64,000 nucleotides of DNA from Myxococcales bacterium (GTDB lineage Bacteria > Myxococcota > Myxococcia > Myxococcales > JAJYLH01). Below, piece after piece: positions 49,861 to 59,666 of the stretch (positions are counted from its first letter, which is position 1; every line of letters starts with the position of its first letter). Below the pieces are notes generated by a model, which worked only from the letters and a program-made list of their open reading frames with translations, did not search any database and was not told the origin of the DNA. A program made the translations under genes and the position numbers. The stretch spans positions 1 to 64,000 of the forward strand of contig JAJYLH010000018.1 of the NCBI GenBank assembly GCA_021787845.1, in the 5' to 3' direction.

Positions 49861-51055
49861 CGCCCGCGAGAGTCAGGACGTCGTTACCGAGCCTCAGCCG
49901 CTCGCGAATGGTCGAAAGAATCTCGCGCTCGTAATTGGTGCTGGCGATGAGGATGGGCTCCAGCCGGCCCGCGAGGTCGTTCGGCGAGACGATGGGCCGG
50001 CCGCGCACGCTCTTGCCCACGTAGCGCGGGTTCGAGTCGACGAAAGCGACGATCGGCGCCTCCCCGAGCGCGGTGTTGGCGACTAGACGCAGCGCCTGGG
50101 TGCCGACGCTCCACACCAGAAGCGGCTCACCACGACCGGCGATCGCCTCGGCGCGACGCCGCAGCGGCGCCTCGCGCTGCGCCGAGAGCGCGATGTAGGT
50201 CTCGAGGGCGCGCGGCCCGTCGACGTCGTCCGGCGCGTCCGGAGGTCGGTCCGAAAGTCGGAACGTCGCGGCCACCACCGGCTCGCGACTCTGCCGTCCC
50301 ACCTCGCGCACGGCGCGCCAGCTCGCGACCGGCGAGAAGCCATGGGCCGCCGCGAGCCCGGCGAGCGAGGCCGGCGAGAAATAGTTGAGATGCTCCACGC
50401 TGAACTGCTGGTAAGGAGCTTCCGCGAACTCCGCGAAGCGGGTCGCGTCTGGCACCTCGAGGTGGAGCAGCCCCCCCGGACGCAACATCGCCCGGAGCGC
50501 GCGCATCGCTCGACCGACGTCGCGCAGGTGCTCGAGCACGGCGATGAGCACCACGAGGTCGAACGAGCCCGGCGGATGCCCGGTGTCCCAGAGGGTGCCG
50601 GCGCGAGCCTCGAGTCCGTGGTTGCGCACCGCCGCCGCGGCGCACGCAGACGACGGATCGACCCCGTGCACATCGGGGAGGCCGAGGTCGCGTAGCGCGG
50701 CGAGCAGTCCTCCGCCGGCGCAGCCGATTTCCAAGATCCGAGCGTGGGGCGGAACGAAGGGCACGAGCTCCCGCGCGACCTCGGCGAAGCGCTCGCCGTC
50801 GGCCGGCGACTCGACTCCCGCGGTGACCGGATTCTCGTACTTCGACAGCTCACGATAGTAGCGGTCGAGCGCCGCCTGCTCGGGAACGCCGTCGGCGAAC
50901 GCGGTGCCACAGCGCTCGCAGGCGACCACCTGATAGCCGTCGAGGACGCTTCCGCCCTCGATGCGAGCGAACCGTTGCGAGAACAGCCCCCGGCCGGTGC
51001 CCGCGCCACAGCGAAAACACCGGCGACCGAGCACCCTCGCCGGGGCGCCGCTCAC
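49850..51055 (-). CDS. class I SAM-dependent methyltransferase with C-methyltransferase-like C-terminal domain (GTG start)
   Basis: CFRC..CERC zinc motif, ILEIGCAGGGLLAAL, C-term IVAFVDSNPRYVGKSVRGRPIVSPNDL. Confidence 0.88.
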   Translation of the reverse strand: MSGAPARVLGRRCFRCGAGTGRGLFSQRFARIEGGSVLDGYQVVACERCGTAFADGVPEQAALDRYYRELSKYENPVTAGVESPADGERFAEVARELVPFVPPHARILEIGCAGGGLLAALRDLGLPDVHGVDPSSACAAAAVRNHGLEARAGTLWDTGHPPGSFDLVVLIAVLEHLRDVGRAMRALRAMLRPGGLLHLEVPDATRFAEFAEAPYQQFSVEHLNYFSPASLAGLAAAHGFSPVASWRAVREVGRQSREPVVAATFRLSDRPPDAPDDVDGPRALETYIALSAQREAPLRRRAEAIAGRGEPLLVWSVGTQALRLVANTALGEAPIVAFVDSNPRYVGKSVRGRPIVSPNDLAGRLEPILIASTNYEREILSTIRERLRLGNDVLTLAGDGS

Positions 51056-52203
51056 GCCTTGTTCACGAGCGGCGTCACGTTGTTCGTGGCCGGCTCGTCC
51101 TTCTGAGGAGCGTCGAGGCCGCGCTCTTCGATGAGCTTGCGCAAGGTCGGGGTCCGGGCGTAGGGCGTGTCGAGCGAATCGACGTTCAGGGGATGATCCT
51201 TCCCGACCGGGCTGATCACGCGCTCGCCACGGACGATTTCGCGCACCGAGAGCTGTCCCTTCTGCAGCGGAATCGCGAGGTACACGTCCTCGTCGGCGAG
51301 CTCGTGCCCGACCGGGAGGTCGTGTCTCGCGTAGACGCCGCGGACCAGGCTGTCGAGGTAATGAACTTCCTTCTCCGGCGGAATCCGCTTCTGGGTTCCC
51401 GGCGCCCCGCACATCTCCTTCGCCTTGCGCCAGGCTTTGAACCACTCGTCGACCTGCTCCGGCTTGGAGCAGTAGGAGGAGACCGGAATGCCGCCCTCCT
51501 CGATGTCGATGTGCCGTTCGAAGGTCCGCGCGCCCTTGGCGTAGGCGATGAGCATCGAGCTGTGCCAGTCGTGGTACTCGTGCGACGAAAAACCGATGGT
51601 CACGTCCGGGTAGCGCTCGCGCAGGAAGTCGATTTGGTTCAGCTCGAGCTCCGCGTCCTCCGACGGGTAGAGGGACACGCAGTGGTTGAGGGCGAGCGGG
51701 ATGTTGCGGTTGGCGAAGAAGGTGACGAGGTCGTCGGTGTCCTTCAGGCTCGAGCCGCCGGTCGAGGCGACGACGGGCTTGCGGGTCTTCGCGATCTTCT
51801 CAATCAGCACCCAGTCGCTGATGTCGCTGGACGCGAGCTTGATGACGTCGATGCCGAGCTCGACGCACAGCTCGACCGACCGCTCGTCGAACGGGGTCGC
51901 CATCCGGAGGCATCCGCCCTGGCGGATGGCCTCGCAGAGCGTCGCGTAATCCTCGCGGCTGAGCTGGGTGTCGAGCGTCTTCTTGATGTAGCGGATGTCC
52001 TGCCGGTCCCGGAAATCCTGGTGGATGAAGTTGTCCACGTCGCGAAGCTGCAGCTTGATGGCCGCGCGGGCGTTGTTGTAGCGGACGACGCGGGAGAAGT
52101 CGTGAACGATGCGCAAGCCCCGGTCGAGCCGGCCCCAATGGTTGTTGGCGAGCTCGAGCACGAACAGCTCGTCGAAGACGTTCCGGTGAATCGAGGCGGG
52201 CAT
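51052..52203 (-). CDS. N-acetylneuraminate synthase (NeuB) family protein
   Basis: FVLELANNHWG; KLASSDISDWVLIEKIAKTRKPVVASTGGSS; NHCVSLYPSEDAELELNQIDFLRERYPDVTIGFSSHE; C-terminal SAF-like region. Confidence 0.92.
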   Translation of the reverse strand: MPASIHRNVFDELFVLELANNHWGRLDRGLRIVHDFSRVVRYNNARAAIKLQLRDVDNFIHQDFRDRQDIRYIKKTLDTQLSREDYATLCEAIRQGGCLRMATPFDERSVELCVELGIDVIKLASSDISDWVLIEKIAKTRKPVVASTGGSSLKDTDDLVTFFANRNIPLALNHCVSLYPSEDAELELNQIDFLRERYPDVTIGFSSHEYHDWHSSMLIAYAKGARTFERHIDIEEGGIPVSSYCSKPEQVDEWFKAWRKAKEMCGAPGTQKRIPPEKEVHYLDSLVRGVYARHDLPVGHELADEDVYLAIPLQKGQLSVREIVRGERVISPVGKDHPLNVDSLDTPYARTPTLRKLIEERGLDAPQKDEPATNNVTPLVNKA

Positions 52204-52221
52204 CCGCGCTCCAAAGGCCGG

Positions 52222-54021
52222 TCACTCGTCGACCGGGACCAGCATGTTACCAGCCAGTTCGTCGCGGTCAAGAAAGGGGGCCATGTCCTCGAGCGGGCTC
52301 GTCGCCATCCGCCCGTCGGGCAGCCGGCGGCTCGTGAGCTTGGGCGCGAACGGCTGGTCCACGTCGAGCACCACCTCACACAACCCCGCGCCCGGCGCCG
52401 CGAGAAACGCCCGCAGCCCCTCGCGCAGCTCGGCGTGCGTCGACAGGCGCGAAAACGGCATCCGATGCGCCCGGGCGAGCGGCTCGTAGTCGGGAAACTC
52501 GACCCCGCTCTCCGGCCCGCAGCCGACCGGGTTGTCGGGAAAGAAGGCGGCTTGCGTCTGGCGGATGGAGGAGTAGCCGCGGTTGTTGAAGACGAACAGC
52601 TTGACCGGCAAGCGGTTCGCCGCGACCGTCGCCAGCTCCTGCACGTTCATCTGCAAGGAACCGTCGCCGGCGATGCACACGACCCGGCGTCCGCTCGCGA
52701 CCGCCGCGCCGACCGCCGCGGGCAGATCCCAGCCCATCGGCGCGCTGCCGGAGTTCGAATAGAGCCGCTGGCCCTCTTTGAGGCGCGCCGCCTGGAACGT
52801 CGCGATGCACGCGGTGCCATCGCCGGTGACGACGATCTCCTGGTCGGGAAGCTCATCGAAGAGCGCCTCGACGAAGCAGTACGGATTGACGCCCTTCGTG
52901 CCTCGCCAGTATTCCGGCAGCACGACTGGATACTTGCGACGCCGCTCGCGGCTCCAGGCGAGGAACGCCGCGTGCGCGGCGACCGGCTGCGGATTCAGAG
53001 CCCCCAGCGCGCTGAGAAGATCTTTGACGTCGGCGTGAATCTTGAGATCGATCGACAGCGTCGGTTTGTCCAGCTCCGCGCGATCGATGTCGACCATCGC
53101 CTTGAAAGCGTGTCGGGCGAACGAACTCCAGTTGTAGCTGACTTGCCGGATGTTCAGGCGGCAGCCGAGAATCAGGACGAAATCCGCGTTCTGCACCGTG
53201 AAGTTGCCCGCCCGATCGCCGATGGTTCCCGGCCGTCCGCACAACGCCGGATGGTCGTCGGGCAAGAGATCATGTGCGTTGAAGCCGGTGACGACGGGCA
53301 CTCCGAGCCGATCGACGAGCTGCCGCAGCGACCCTTCCGCTTTCGCGAGGCGCACGCCGCTTCCCGCGTAGATCACCGGCCGCTGGGCGTTATTCAGCCG
53401 CTCGACGACCTCGCGCGCCCAAGCGGTCACCTCGGTCGCCGGCAGCTCGCGCGCGTCCTCCGAGGGGTCATAGCCTCTGAGCGTGTCGGCATCGACCATC
53501 GCGCTCTGGACGTTCATCGGAATGTCGAGCCACACCGGCCCCGGCCGGCCGCTCGTCGCCCGATGGAACGCGCGCTCGAGATGGTAGCGGATGGTCTCTG
53601 GATCGGTCACCATCACCGCGTACTTGGTGACCGGCGCGACCAGCCGGGTGATGTCGATTTCCTGATCCCCGAGCTGCCGCAGCGGCAAGCCGGTCGAGCG
53701 AACCAGGGTCTCCCACTTCACCTGGCCGCTGACGACGATCATCGCGCAGGAATCGACGTAGGCGCCGTAGACGCCGGTGATCGCGTTGGTCCCGCCGGGA
53801 CCCGTCGTCACGTTCACCAGGGCCGGGCGGTTCGTCAGTCGGAAGTAGCTCTCCGCGGCGATGGCGCAGGCCTGCTCGTGATGACAAGCGACGTAGCGTA
53901 GTCCCTTCGCGCGCCCGACCGCGTCGTTCAAGTGCATCGCGCCGCCGCCGGTGACGAGGAAGCAGTCCGTCACCCCGCGCGCGACCAGGGTCTGCGCGAT
54001 GTAGTCCGCGACTCGGATCAT
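52222..54021 (-). CDS. ThDP-binding acetolactate synthase-like enzyme
   Basis: FLVTGGGAMHLNDAVG; HHEQACAIAAESYFRLTNRPALVNVTTGPGGTNAITGV; VCIAGDGSLQMNVQELATVAANRLPVKLFVFNNRGY. Confidence 0.94.
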   Translation of the reverse strand: MIRVADYIAQTLVARGVTDCFLVTGGGAMHLNDAVGRAKGLRYVACHHEQACAIAAESYFRLTNRPALVNVTTGPGGTNAITGVYGAYVDSCAMIVVSGQVKWETLVRSTGLPLRQLGDQEIDITRLVAPVTKYAVMVTDPETIRYHLERAFHRATSGRPGPVWLDIPMNVQSAMVDADTLRGYDPSEDARELPATEVTAWAREVVERLNNAQRPVIYAGSGVRLAKAEGSLRQLVDRLGVPVVTGFNAHDLLPDDHPALCGRPGTIGDRAGNFTVQNADFVLILGCRLNIRQVSYNWSSFARHAFKAMVDIDRAELDKPTLSIDLKIHADVKDLLSALGALNPQPVAAHAAFLAWSRERRRKYPVVLPEYWRGTKGVNPYCFVEALFDELPDQEIVVTGDGTACIATFQAARLKEGQRLYSNSGSAPMGWDLPAAVGAAVASGRRVVCIAGDGSLQMNVQELATVAANRLPVKLFVFNNRGYSSIRQTQAAFFPDNPVGCGPESGVEFPDYEPLARAHRMPFSRLSTHAELREGLRAFLAAPGAGLCEVVLDVDQPFAPKLTSRRLPDGRMATSPLEDMAPFLDRDELAGNMLVPVDE

Positions 54022-55107
54022 GGCTCTCCTCGATGCCATCGCACCGTCCGGTCGATCGCCTCGCCCAGCCCGACCGTGACCTTCAAACCCAGCTCCTCGC
54101 GCGCGCGCTCGGTCGACGGCACGTACCGCTCGACCGGCTGCCCGGGCACCGGCGTCCTCGTTCGCTCGACCGCGACGCCCAGCCGGGCGCCGACGCGCTC
54201 CGCGAGCTCGCCGATGCCGACCGCCTCTTCGGAACCCACGTTGTAGGCCCGTCCGGCTTCGCCGAAGGCGAGCATCGTCCACAGCCAGACGGCGAGGTCG
54301 CCCGCGTAGAGATACGACCGCAGCGGCGTGCCGTCGCCCTCGATCCGAATCGGCCGGCCGGCGAGCCCGTCCCCGATGAAGTTGCCAAAGGCGTAGTGCG
54401 CGTCGAGCGGCAGGTGCGGTCCGGCAAAGGCGAAACAGCGAGCGAGGACGGGCCTGACCCCGCCGCCGTGCATGGCGCGCAAGCAGCGCATCTCGGCCTG
54501 GCGCTTGGCGTGGCCGTAGATTTCTTTCGGGTCGTTCGTGAGCGGCTCGACCGAGCGCCCAGGCTCCAGAGCATCCTCGGGCACGCGGTCGACGTCCGGC
54601 GGCTGCCGTCCGTAGACCGCGCCGGAGCTGGTCAGCAAGAACCGGCGCACCCCGGCGAAAGCCGCGAAGTCGAGCACCCGCCGGGTTCCGCGGTCGACGA
54701 CGCCGAGCGTTTCGGTCCGGCTCGCTGGCCGCCCCGCCGTGCTCGACGGCGCCGCCGCGTGGATGACGTGGGTGAACGACCGACCCGGCCACGAAAAAGT
54801 TCGAACGTCCCCCGCGACGAACGAGAACCGCGGCGGCTCCAGAAGGTGCGCGAAGCGCGCCCGCGCCCGGCCCGGGTCGCGGGTGAGCACCGTCGCCATC
54901 ACCTCGAGCCGCTCCTTCCAGGCGGCGAACGCGAGCGTCTCCAGAAGCCAACGCCCGAAGAAACCGGTGCCGCCGGTGACGAAGAGACGCGCGCCGCGCA
55001 GCGCCTTGAACGCGCCAGCGGCGGCCGCTGCCACTTCCTCGAGGTCGCGGAGCGGAAGACGACTCGGCTGGGGGCCATCAGCCCGCTGGTATCCCGGCCC
55101 CGACATG
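54018..55107 (-). CDS. NAD-dependent epimerase/dehydratase (SDR)
   Basis: RLFVTGGTGFFGRWLLETL; YGHAKRQAE; ATGA overlap with the ThDP gene. Confidence 0.92.
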
Positions 55108-55296
55108 GAGCCGTGATACTTCAACCGCGCCTGGCTTGGCAACGGCGGGCCGCCGACCGGACCCGCTTTGCGCACGAGGCTCGACCTGAGACCGGCGAGC
55201 GATGTCTCATACGCTTCCTGGCGAAACTCGAGAGGACTTGCAGAGGCAGGCATGGTTTGAGCCGCGCGCGTCGTCTGAACTTTCGCAAGCAAGCGT

Positions 55297-55322
55297 AGCG
55301 CGGGCCAACGCCCGCAACCCAA
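55297..55322. repeat. dispersed 26-bp repeat (agcgcgggccaacgcccgcaacccaa)
   Basis: 25/26 match at 63089..63114. Confidence 0.9.
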
Positions 55323-55485
55323 TCGATCGGACTCGGACCGGCCGTGCCGGCCCTCCGGCCCGGCACGCCAACGAGCGCGATCGCGCCGGGCCCGAGGGCC
55401 GGGCACTCCTGTCTTTCAGAAGAGCGGGTTGGGAGTGCGCGAAAGCACCAGCGCTGATCGTCACGACTTTCAGGGACCCCGGACC

Positions 55486-55803
55486 CTAGCCCTTCGGCCG
55501 GCGGAACGCGTCGACCACGGCCTCGACCACCTTGTGGGTCTCTTCTTTGCCGGCCAGCTTGATGAGCTCGTCCTCGTCCAGCCAGGTGCCGTGGCAATGG
55601 AAACAACGGTCGACCACGATGCCCCGGAACTTGATCCCGTGCAGCTCGCCGCCGCACTTCGGGCAGCGCATCCAGTGCGCTCGCTTCAGCTCCTCCGCCT
55701 CCTGCGCGCCCCGCCGCGCCTCGATCTCCTTCGCCAGGCGGTGCCGTTTCTCGATCTCTTCCCGCGCGAAATACTCGTCTTCCGTCTTCGTCGACTTGGA
55801 CAT
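55486..55803 (-). CDS. zf-TFIIB-type zinc ribbon protein
   Basis: RCPKCGGELHGIKFRGIVVDRCFHCHGTWLDEDELIKLA. Confidence 0.92.
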   Translation of the reverse strand: MSKSTKTEDEYFAREEIEKRHRLAKEIEARRGAQEAEELKRAHWMRCPKCGGELHGIKFRGIVVDRCFHCHGTWLDEDELIKLAGKEETHKVVEAVVDAFRRPKG

Positions 55804-55839
55804 CCTTCTCGCTCGCTCATTCTCCCTCGCGCCGGGCGC

Positions 55840-58251
55840 CTACCGCGAGAGCTCCTTGATGTGCTTGCGAATCTCCGCCGCGTCCTGCCCGTTCGGCGCG
55901 GCCTTCAGGTACTCCCGATACCAGCGCAGCGCCTCCTTCTTGTTGCCCTCCATCCGGTACGCTTCCGCCAAGACGCTCATCCCGTCGCTGAAGTGCGGGT
56001 TGACCGCCAGCGCCTTCTTGAACATGGCGATCGCCGCGTTGACCTGACTCAAGTTGAAGAGCGCCACGCCCTTGTCGTAGAGCGCGTCGATATTCGCCGG
56101 CTGGGCCTCGAGCACCTCTTCGCAGAGCGAGAGCGCCTTGTGATAGCCCCGCAAGGAGCTTCCCGCGAGCAGCTTGTTCGCCTCCTTGATGAGCTCCGCG
56201 TCGTGCGAGTTCGCCGCCGCCTTCTGTGCCTCCGCCGCGCTCGCCGCCGCCTCCGCCGCCTTCTGCTCCGCCGCCGCCTGCGCCCTGGCCTTCAGCCAGC
56301 CCTTCGCCCCCTCGTGGTCCGGCGCCACCGCCAGAATCGCTTTCATCTCCGCCTGCGCCCCGTCGTCGTCCCCGACCTTCTCCTTGAGTAGCCCCAGCCA
56401 CCACGCCGCCCGTATGAAGGGCTTGTCCGACTTCACCGTGTCCCCAAGGGCGCGCTCGGCCTCCTGCTGCTTCTGCAGGTTCGCCGACTCCACCTCCCAG
56501 TACAGCGCCTTCGACTCCGGGTCCGTCTGCGCCGCCTCTTGCACCCCCGCGAGGACCTGCTGCTCGAGCTTCGCGTCGCCCGCGAGATGCGCGTAGTCGA
56601 GCATCGCCCGGCCGGCGAGGGAGCTATCCGGCTCCTCGCTCGCCGCGAGCTTCGCCTCCGCCCCCGCGGTCTTCAGACGCGCCTGCACGTCGCTCATGAG
56701 GTCGGCCGCCTGTCTGCCGGCCGCGCGCCCGGCCGCCGTGGCGCTCGCCACCCGCGCATCGACCGCCCCGCCGCCCGGAGCCGGCGTGCCTCCCGCCGCC
56801 GCTTGCGCCTTGGCCCGCTCTGCCTGCGCGCCATCCCACTGCGCCTGCGCGCTATCCCGCGCCGCCTCGACCCGGAGCTGCTCCGCCCACGCGCACTCGA
56901 GCTGCGCCAGCGCCGCGTGCGCGGCCGGGTAGGGCTTGCCCGCGTCCTTCGCGAGCCCAACCGCCTGCTTGAAGGACGCCTCGGCGTCCGGGAAGCGGGC
57001 GATCGTGTCGGTCAGATAACCAGTACGACCGCTCTCGTACGCCTGGACCGCTGCCGCCGGGGGCCGGCGCAGCAGCTCCAGGACCGGCCGGTAGGCGAAG
57101 TAGCCGCCCGCGCCCAGCACCACCAGCACCACCACCACCGCCGCCAGCACCCGCCGCCGCTTGGTGTGCGTCTGGAACGCGAGAATCTCCTGGTCCTCGT
57201 CGTCGCCGTCGACGACGCTGGGAGACCGCCACTGGCCCACCTGGGACTTGCTCGCGCGGAAGGTCGCGCTCGAGGGCTGCGGGCCCGAATCGGACCCGCT
57301 CGTGCGCCGGGCGGCGCTCGAGGGCTGCCGGGCCGGCATCTCCAGCGCTGGCGCCGGCACCGCCGGGTTCTGGCTCCGCACGACTGCCGGCAGCTCCGCC
57401 GGAGTCCCGGAGCGCTCCGGCTGGACAGGAGCGGCGGCGGCCCTCACCGGCGGCACGAACGCCTCCGTCGGCCCTGGCGCGAGCGGCGTCGGCAGCCTCA
57501 AGGCCGGCGCCGAGGTCAGGGTGGGCGCTTCCGGCTCGGCGAGCCCCTCGTGCTCGTGCCCGCCCCCCGCCGGGGGGCCGAACCGGCCCGCGAACGACTC
57601 CTCTTCGGGCGGCAGGAGCTGTGGCGCGACCATCACTTCGGTCGGCTGCTCGTAGGGAGCCGGCCTCGCCGACGCCGGGTGCGACGCGGGCGTCGAGACG
57701 CCGGGTGGTGTCTCGGCCGGCGCCCGGGTGGCGACCGGAATCGCCCAGCGGGGGCTGGTGATGGCGCCGTCGGGCTCCCGCGCCGGATGCTGCTGGTGGG
57801 CGGCGGCGCCGGCGTAGAGCTGCACCGTCGTCGAGGCCTCCACCGGAGTCGAGGGAATCTCCGCGCCGGTGGGCAGGTGCAGTCCCGCTGGATGGAAGGG
57901 CTCACCCAGAGCGGGAGCAGCCGGCGCGGCCGCGACCGGCGGCGGCGGAAAAGCGCGGGCGAGCTCGGGCAGGTCGACCAGGCGGCGCAAGAGGCTGCCC
58001 CCGGAAGAGACCTCGTCGCTGGGGAGCAGCCGCCGTTCGGCGATCCACTGGGCGACGGTGGCGAGGTCGGGCGCCACCGCGAGCGGCACGCCCGCCCGGC
58101 GCAGCTCCAGCGGACCGGTCGCGGGGGGCCTGGCGCGCAGCACCTTGAAGACGTGGCCGCACGCCGCGCAGCGGACGGTCAGGCCGCCCTCGGGCAGGCG
58201 CGACTCGTCGAACTCGTACTCGGCCTGGCAACGCTCGCAACGAATATCCAT
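55840..58251 (-). CDS. MJ0042-type zinc-ribbon / TM / TPR protein
   Basis: MDIRCERCQAEYEFDESRLPEGGLTVRCAACGHVFKV; central TM; C-terminal TPRs. Confidence 0.9.
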   Translation of the reverse strand: MDIRCERCQAEYEFDESRLPEGGLTVRCAACGHVFKVLRARPPATGPLELRRAGVPLAVAPDLATVAQWIAERRLLPSDEVSSGGSLLRRLVDLPELARAFPPPPVAAAPAAPALGEPFHPAGLHLPTGAEIPSTPVEASTTVQLYAGAAAHQQHPAREPDGAITSPRWAIPVATRAPAETPPGVSTPASHPASARPAPYEQPTEVMVAPQLLPPEEESFAGRFGPPAGGGHEHEGLAEPEAPTLTSAPALRLPTPLAPGPTEAFVPPVRAAAAPVQPERSGTPAELPAVVRSQNPAVPAPALEMPARQPSSAARRTSGSDSGPQPSSATFRASKSQVGQWRSPSVVDGDDEDQEILAFQTHTKRRRVLAAVVVVLVVLGAGGYFAYRPVLELLRRPPAAAVQAYESGRTGYLTDTIARFPDAEASFKQAVGLAKDAGKPYPAAHAALAQLECAWAEQLRVEAARDSAQAQWDGAQAERAKAQAAAGGTPAPGGGAVDARVASATAAGRAAGRQAADLMSDVQARLKTAGAEAKLAASEEPDSSLAGRAMLDYAHLAGDAKLEQQVLAGVQEAAQTDPESKALYWEVESANLQKQQEAERALGDTVKSDKPFIRAAWWLGLLKEKVGDDDGAQAEMKAILAVAPDHEGAKGWLKARAQAAAEQKAAEAAASAAEAQKAAANSHDAELIKEANKLLAGSSLRGYHKALSLCEEVLEAQPANIDALYDKGVALFNLSQVNAAIAMFKKALAVNPHFSDGMSVLAEAYRMEGNKKEALRWYREYLKAAPNGQDAAEIRKHIKELSR

Positions 58252-58522
58252 GAGTCGTTTCTACGGTGGCGTGCCGGCGCGAGAAGGCCGCGCCCGCCGT
58301 CCCTCGAGAGCCAAGAGCGCCCGGATCTCCCGCGCAGGGCCTCGCGCTCCTAAAAAGAGCGCCCTGCGCCTTTGAACGCGGGACCATAGCCGGCCTCGCC
58401 GGCAAAGCACAAGCGGCGAAGCGCCGGATTTCCCGGGGAATCGGCGGGCGAGCGCTGGAAGTCACGAGGAGTCGACCGTCCGCTGCCCGGCGGCGCCGGT
58501 GGCGCCGCTTCGCGAGAGCGGC

Positions 58523-59524
58523 TCAACCGTAGGCGATAGCGAGGTCGGGGAGGGCGTCGCCGTCGCGCGGCCGGGCCTCTGCGGCGGCGAAGAAGCGCTC
58601 GGCGAGCCGGCGAACCTCGGATGCGCCGGAGAGCTGGTTCACCTGGCATCGAAAGGCGGCCGAGCCCTCGAGCCCGCGGGAGTACCAGCCGAAGTGGCGG
58701 CGAAACTCCCGGACCGCCGGGAGCTCCCGGCCGACGAAGGCGAGGTGGGCGTCGAAATGGCGCAGGACCAGGGACCGCCGCTCTTCACGGTCAGGGGGAG
58801 CGCCGCCGGAAAGCTCGCGGAAGATCCAGGGATTCCCCAGCGCCGCCCGGCCGACCATCACCGCGTCGCAGCCGGTCTCCTCGATCATCGCGCGCGCGCT
58901 CGACGGGGAAGCGACGTCGCCGTTGCCGACGACCGGCGTCCGCCTCAGCGCGCGCCTGAGCTTCGCGATCAGCGTCCAGTCGGCGCGGCCCGAGTAGCCT
59001 TGCGCGCGCGTGCGCGGGTGGAGCGCGACGAAGGCGACGCCGGCCTCTTCGAGCGCCCCTGCGACCTCGAGGAAGGTCAGATGGCGCGCGTCCCAGCCGC
59101 TGCGCAGCTTCGCACTGACCGGCAGCCCTGTCGCCTCCCGGCAGGCCCGGACGATGGCCGCCGCCCGCCCCGGGTCGGCGAGCAGGGCGCTGCCGGCGCC
59201 GGACTTCGTCACCTTCGGCACCGGGCAGCCCAGGTTGATGTCGAGCGCGTCCGCTCCTGCGTCTTTCGCCAGGAGCGCCGCCCGGGCCATCGACTCGGGC
59301 TCGCCGCCGAAGAGCTGCACGACGAACGGCCGTTCGCTGTCGGCATGGCGCAGGTACTTCGCGGTCCGGGCGGAGGCCCGCACGAGACCAGCAGCGCTCA
59401 CGAGCTCCGTCGGCGCGAGGCCGGCGCCCAGCTCCCGCGCGAGCACGCGAAAGGGCTCTTCGCTGACGCCGGCCATCGGCGCGAGGAGGAACGGGCTCGA
59501 GAGCGACAGCGGGCCGAGCTGCAT
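58523..59524 (-). CDS. dus: tRNA-dihydrouridine synthase
   Basis: FLLAPMAGVSEEPFR; DINLGCPVPKVTKSGAGSALL; GRAALGNPWIFRE. Confidence 0.96.
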   Translation of the reverse strand: MQLGPLSLSSPFLLAPMAGVSEEPFRVLARELGAGLAPTELVSAAGLVRASARTAKYLRHADSERPFVVQLFGGEPESMARAALLAKDAGADALDINLGCPVPKVTKSGAGSALLADPGRAAAIVRACREATGLPVSAKLRSGWDARHLTFLEVAGALEEAGVAFVALHPRTRAQGYSGRADWTLIAKLRRALRRTPVVGNGDVASPSSARAMIEETGCDAVMVGRAALGNPWIFRELSGGAPPDREERRSLVLRHFDAHLAFVGRELPAVREFRRHFGWYSRGLEGSAAFRCQVNQLSGASEVRRLAERFFAAAEARPRDGDALPDLAIAYG

Positions 59525-59666
59525 CGGGTGGCGACTGTAAGAGCGAAGGCGGTCGCTGTCACCGGAAGGGGGATGTCGCCCGCCCTCACCGGGGACCCTG
59601 GAAGGGCGCTGGCGCCGGAGCGGCCCCGCCATTTCCCGGTGGTCTCGCGTGTTATGACGCGTCGAG

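Noticed and set aside
58252-58522. Palindrome-rich spacer between the TPR gene and dus as an RNA gene
   Set aside because: Several short GC-rich inverted repeats but no recognisable RNA family or clear terminator.
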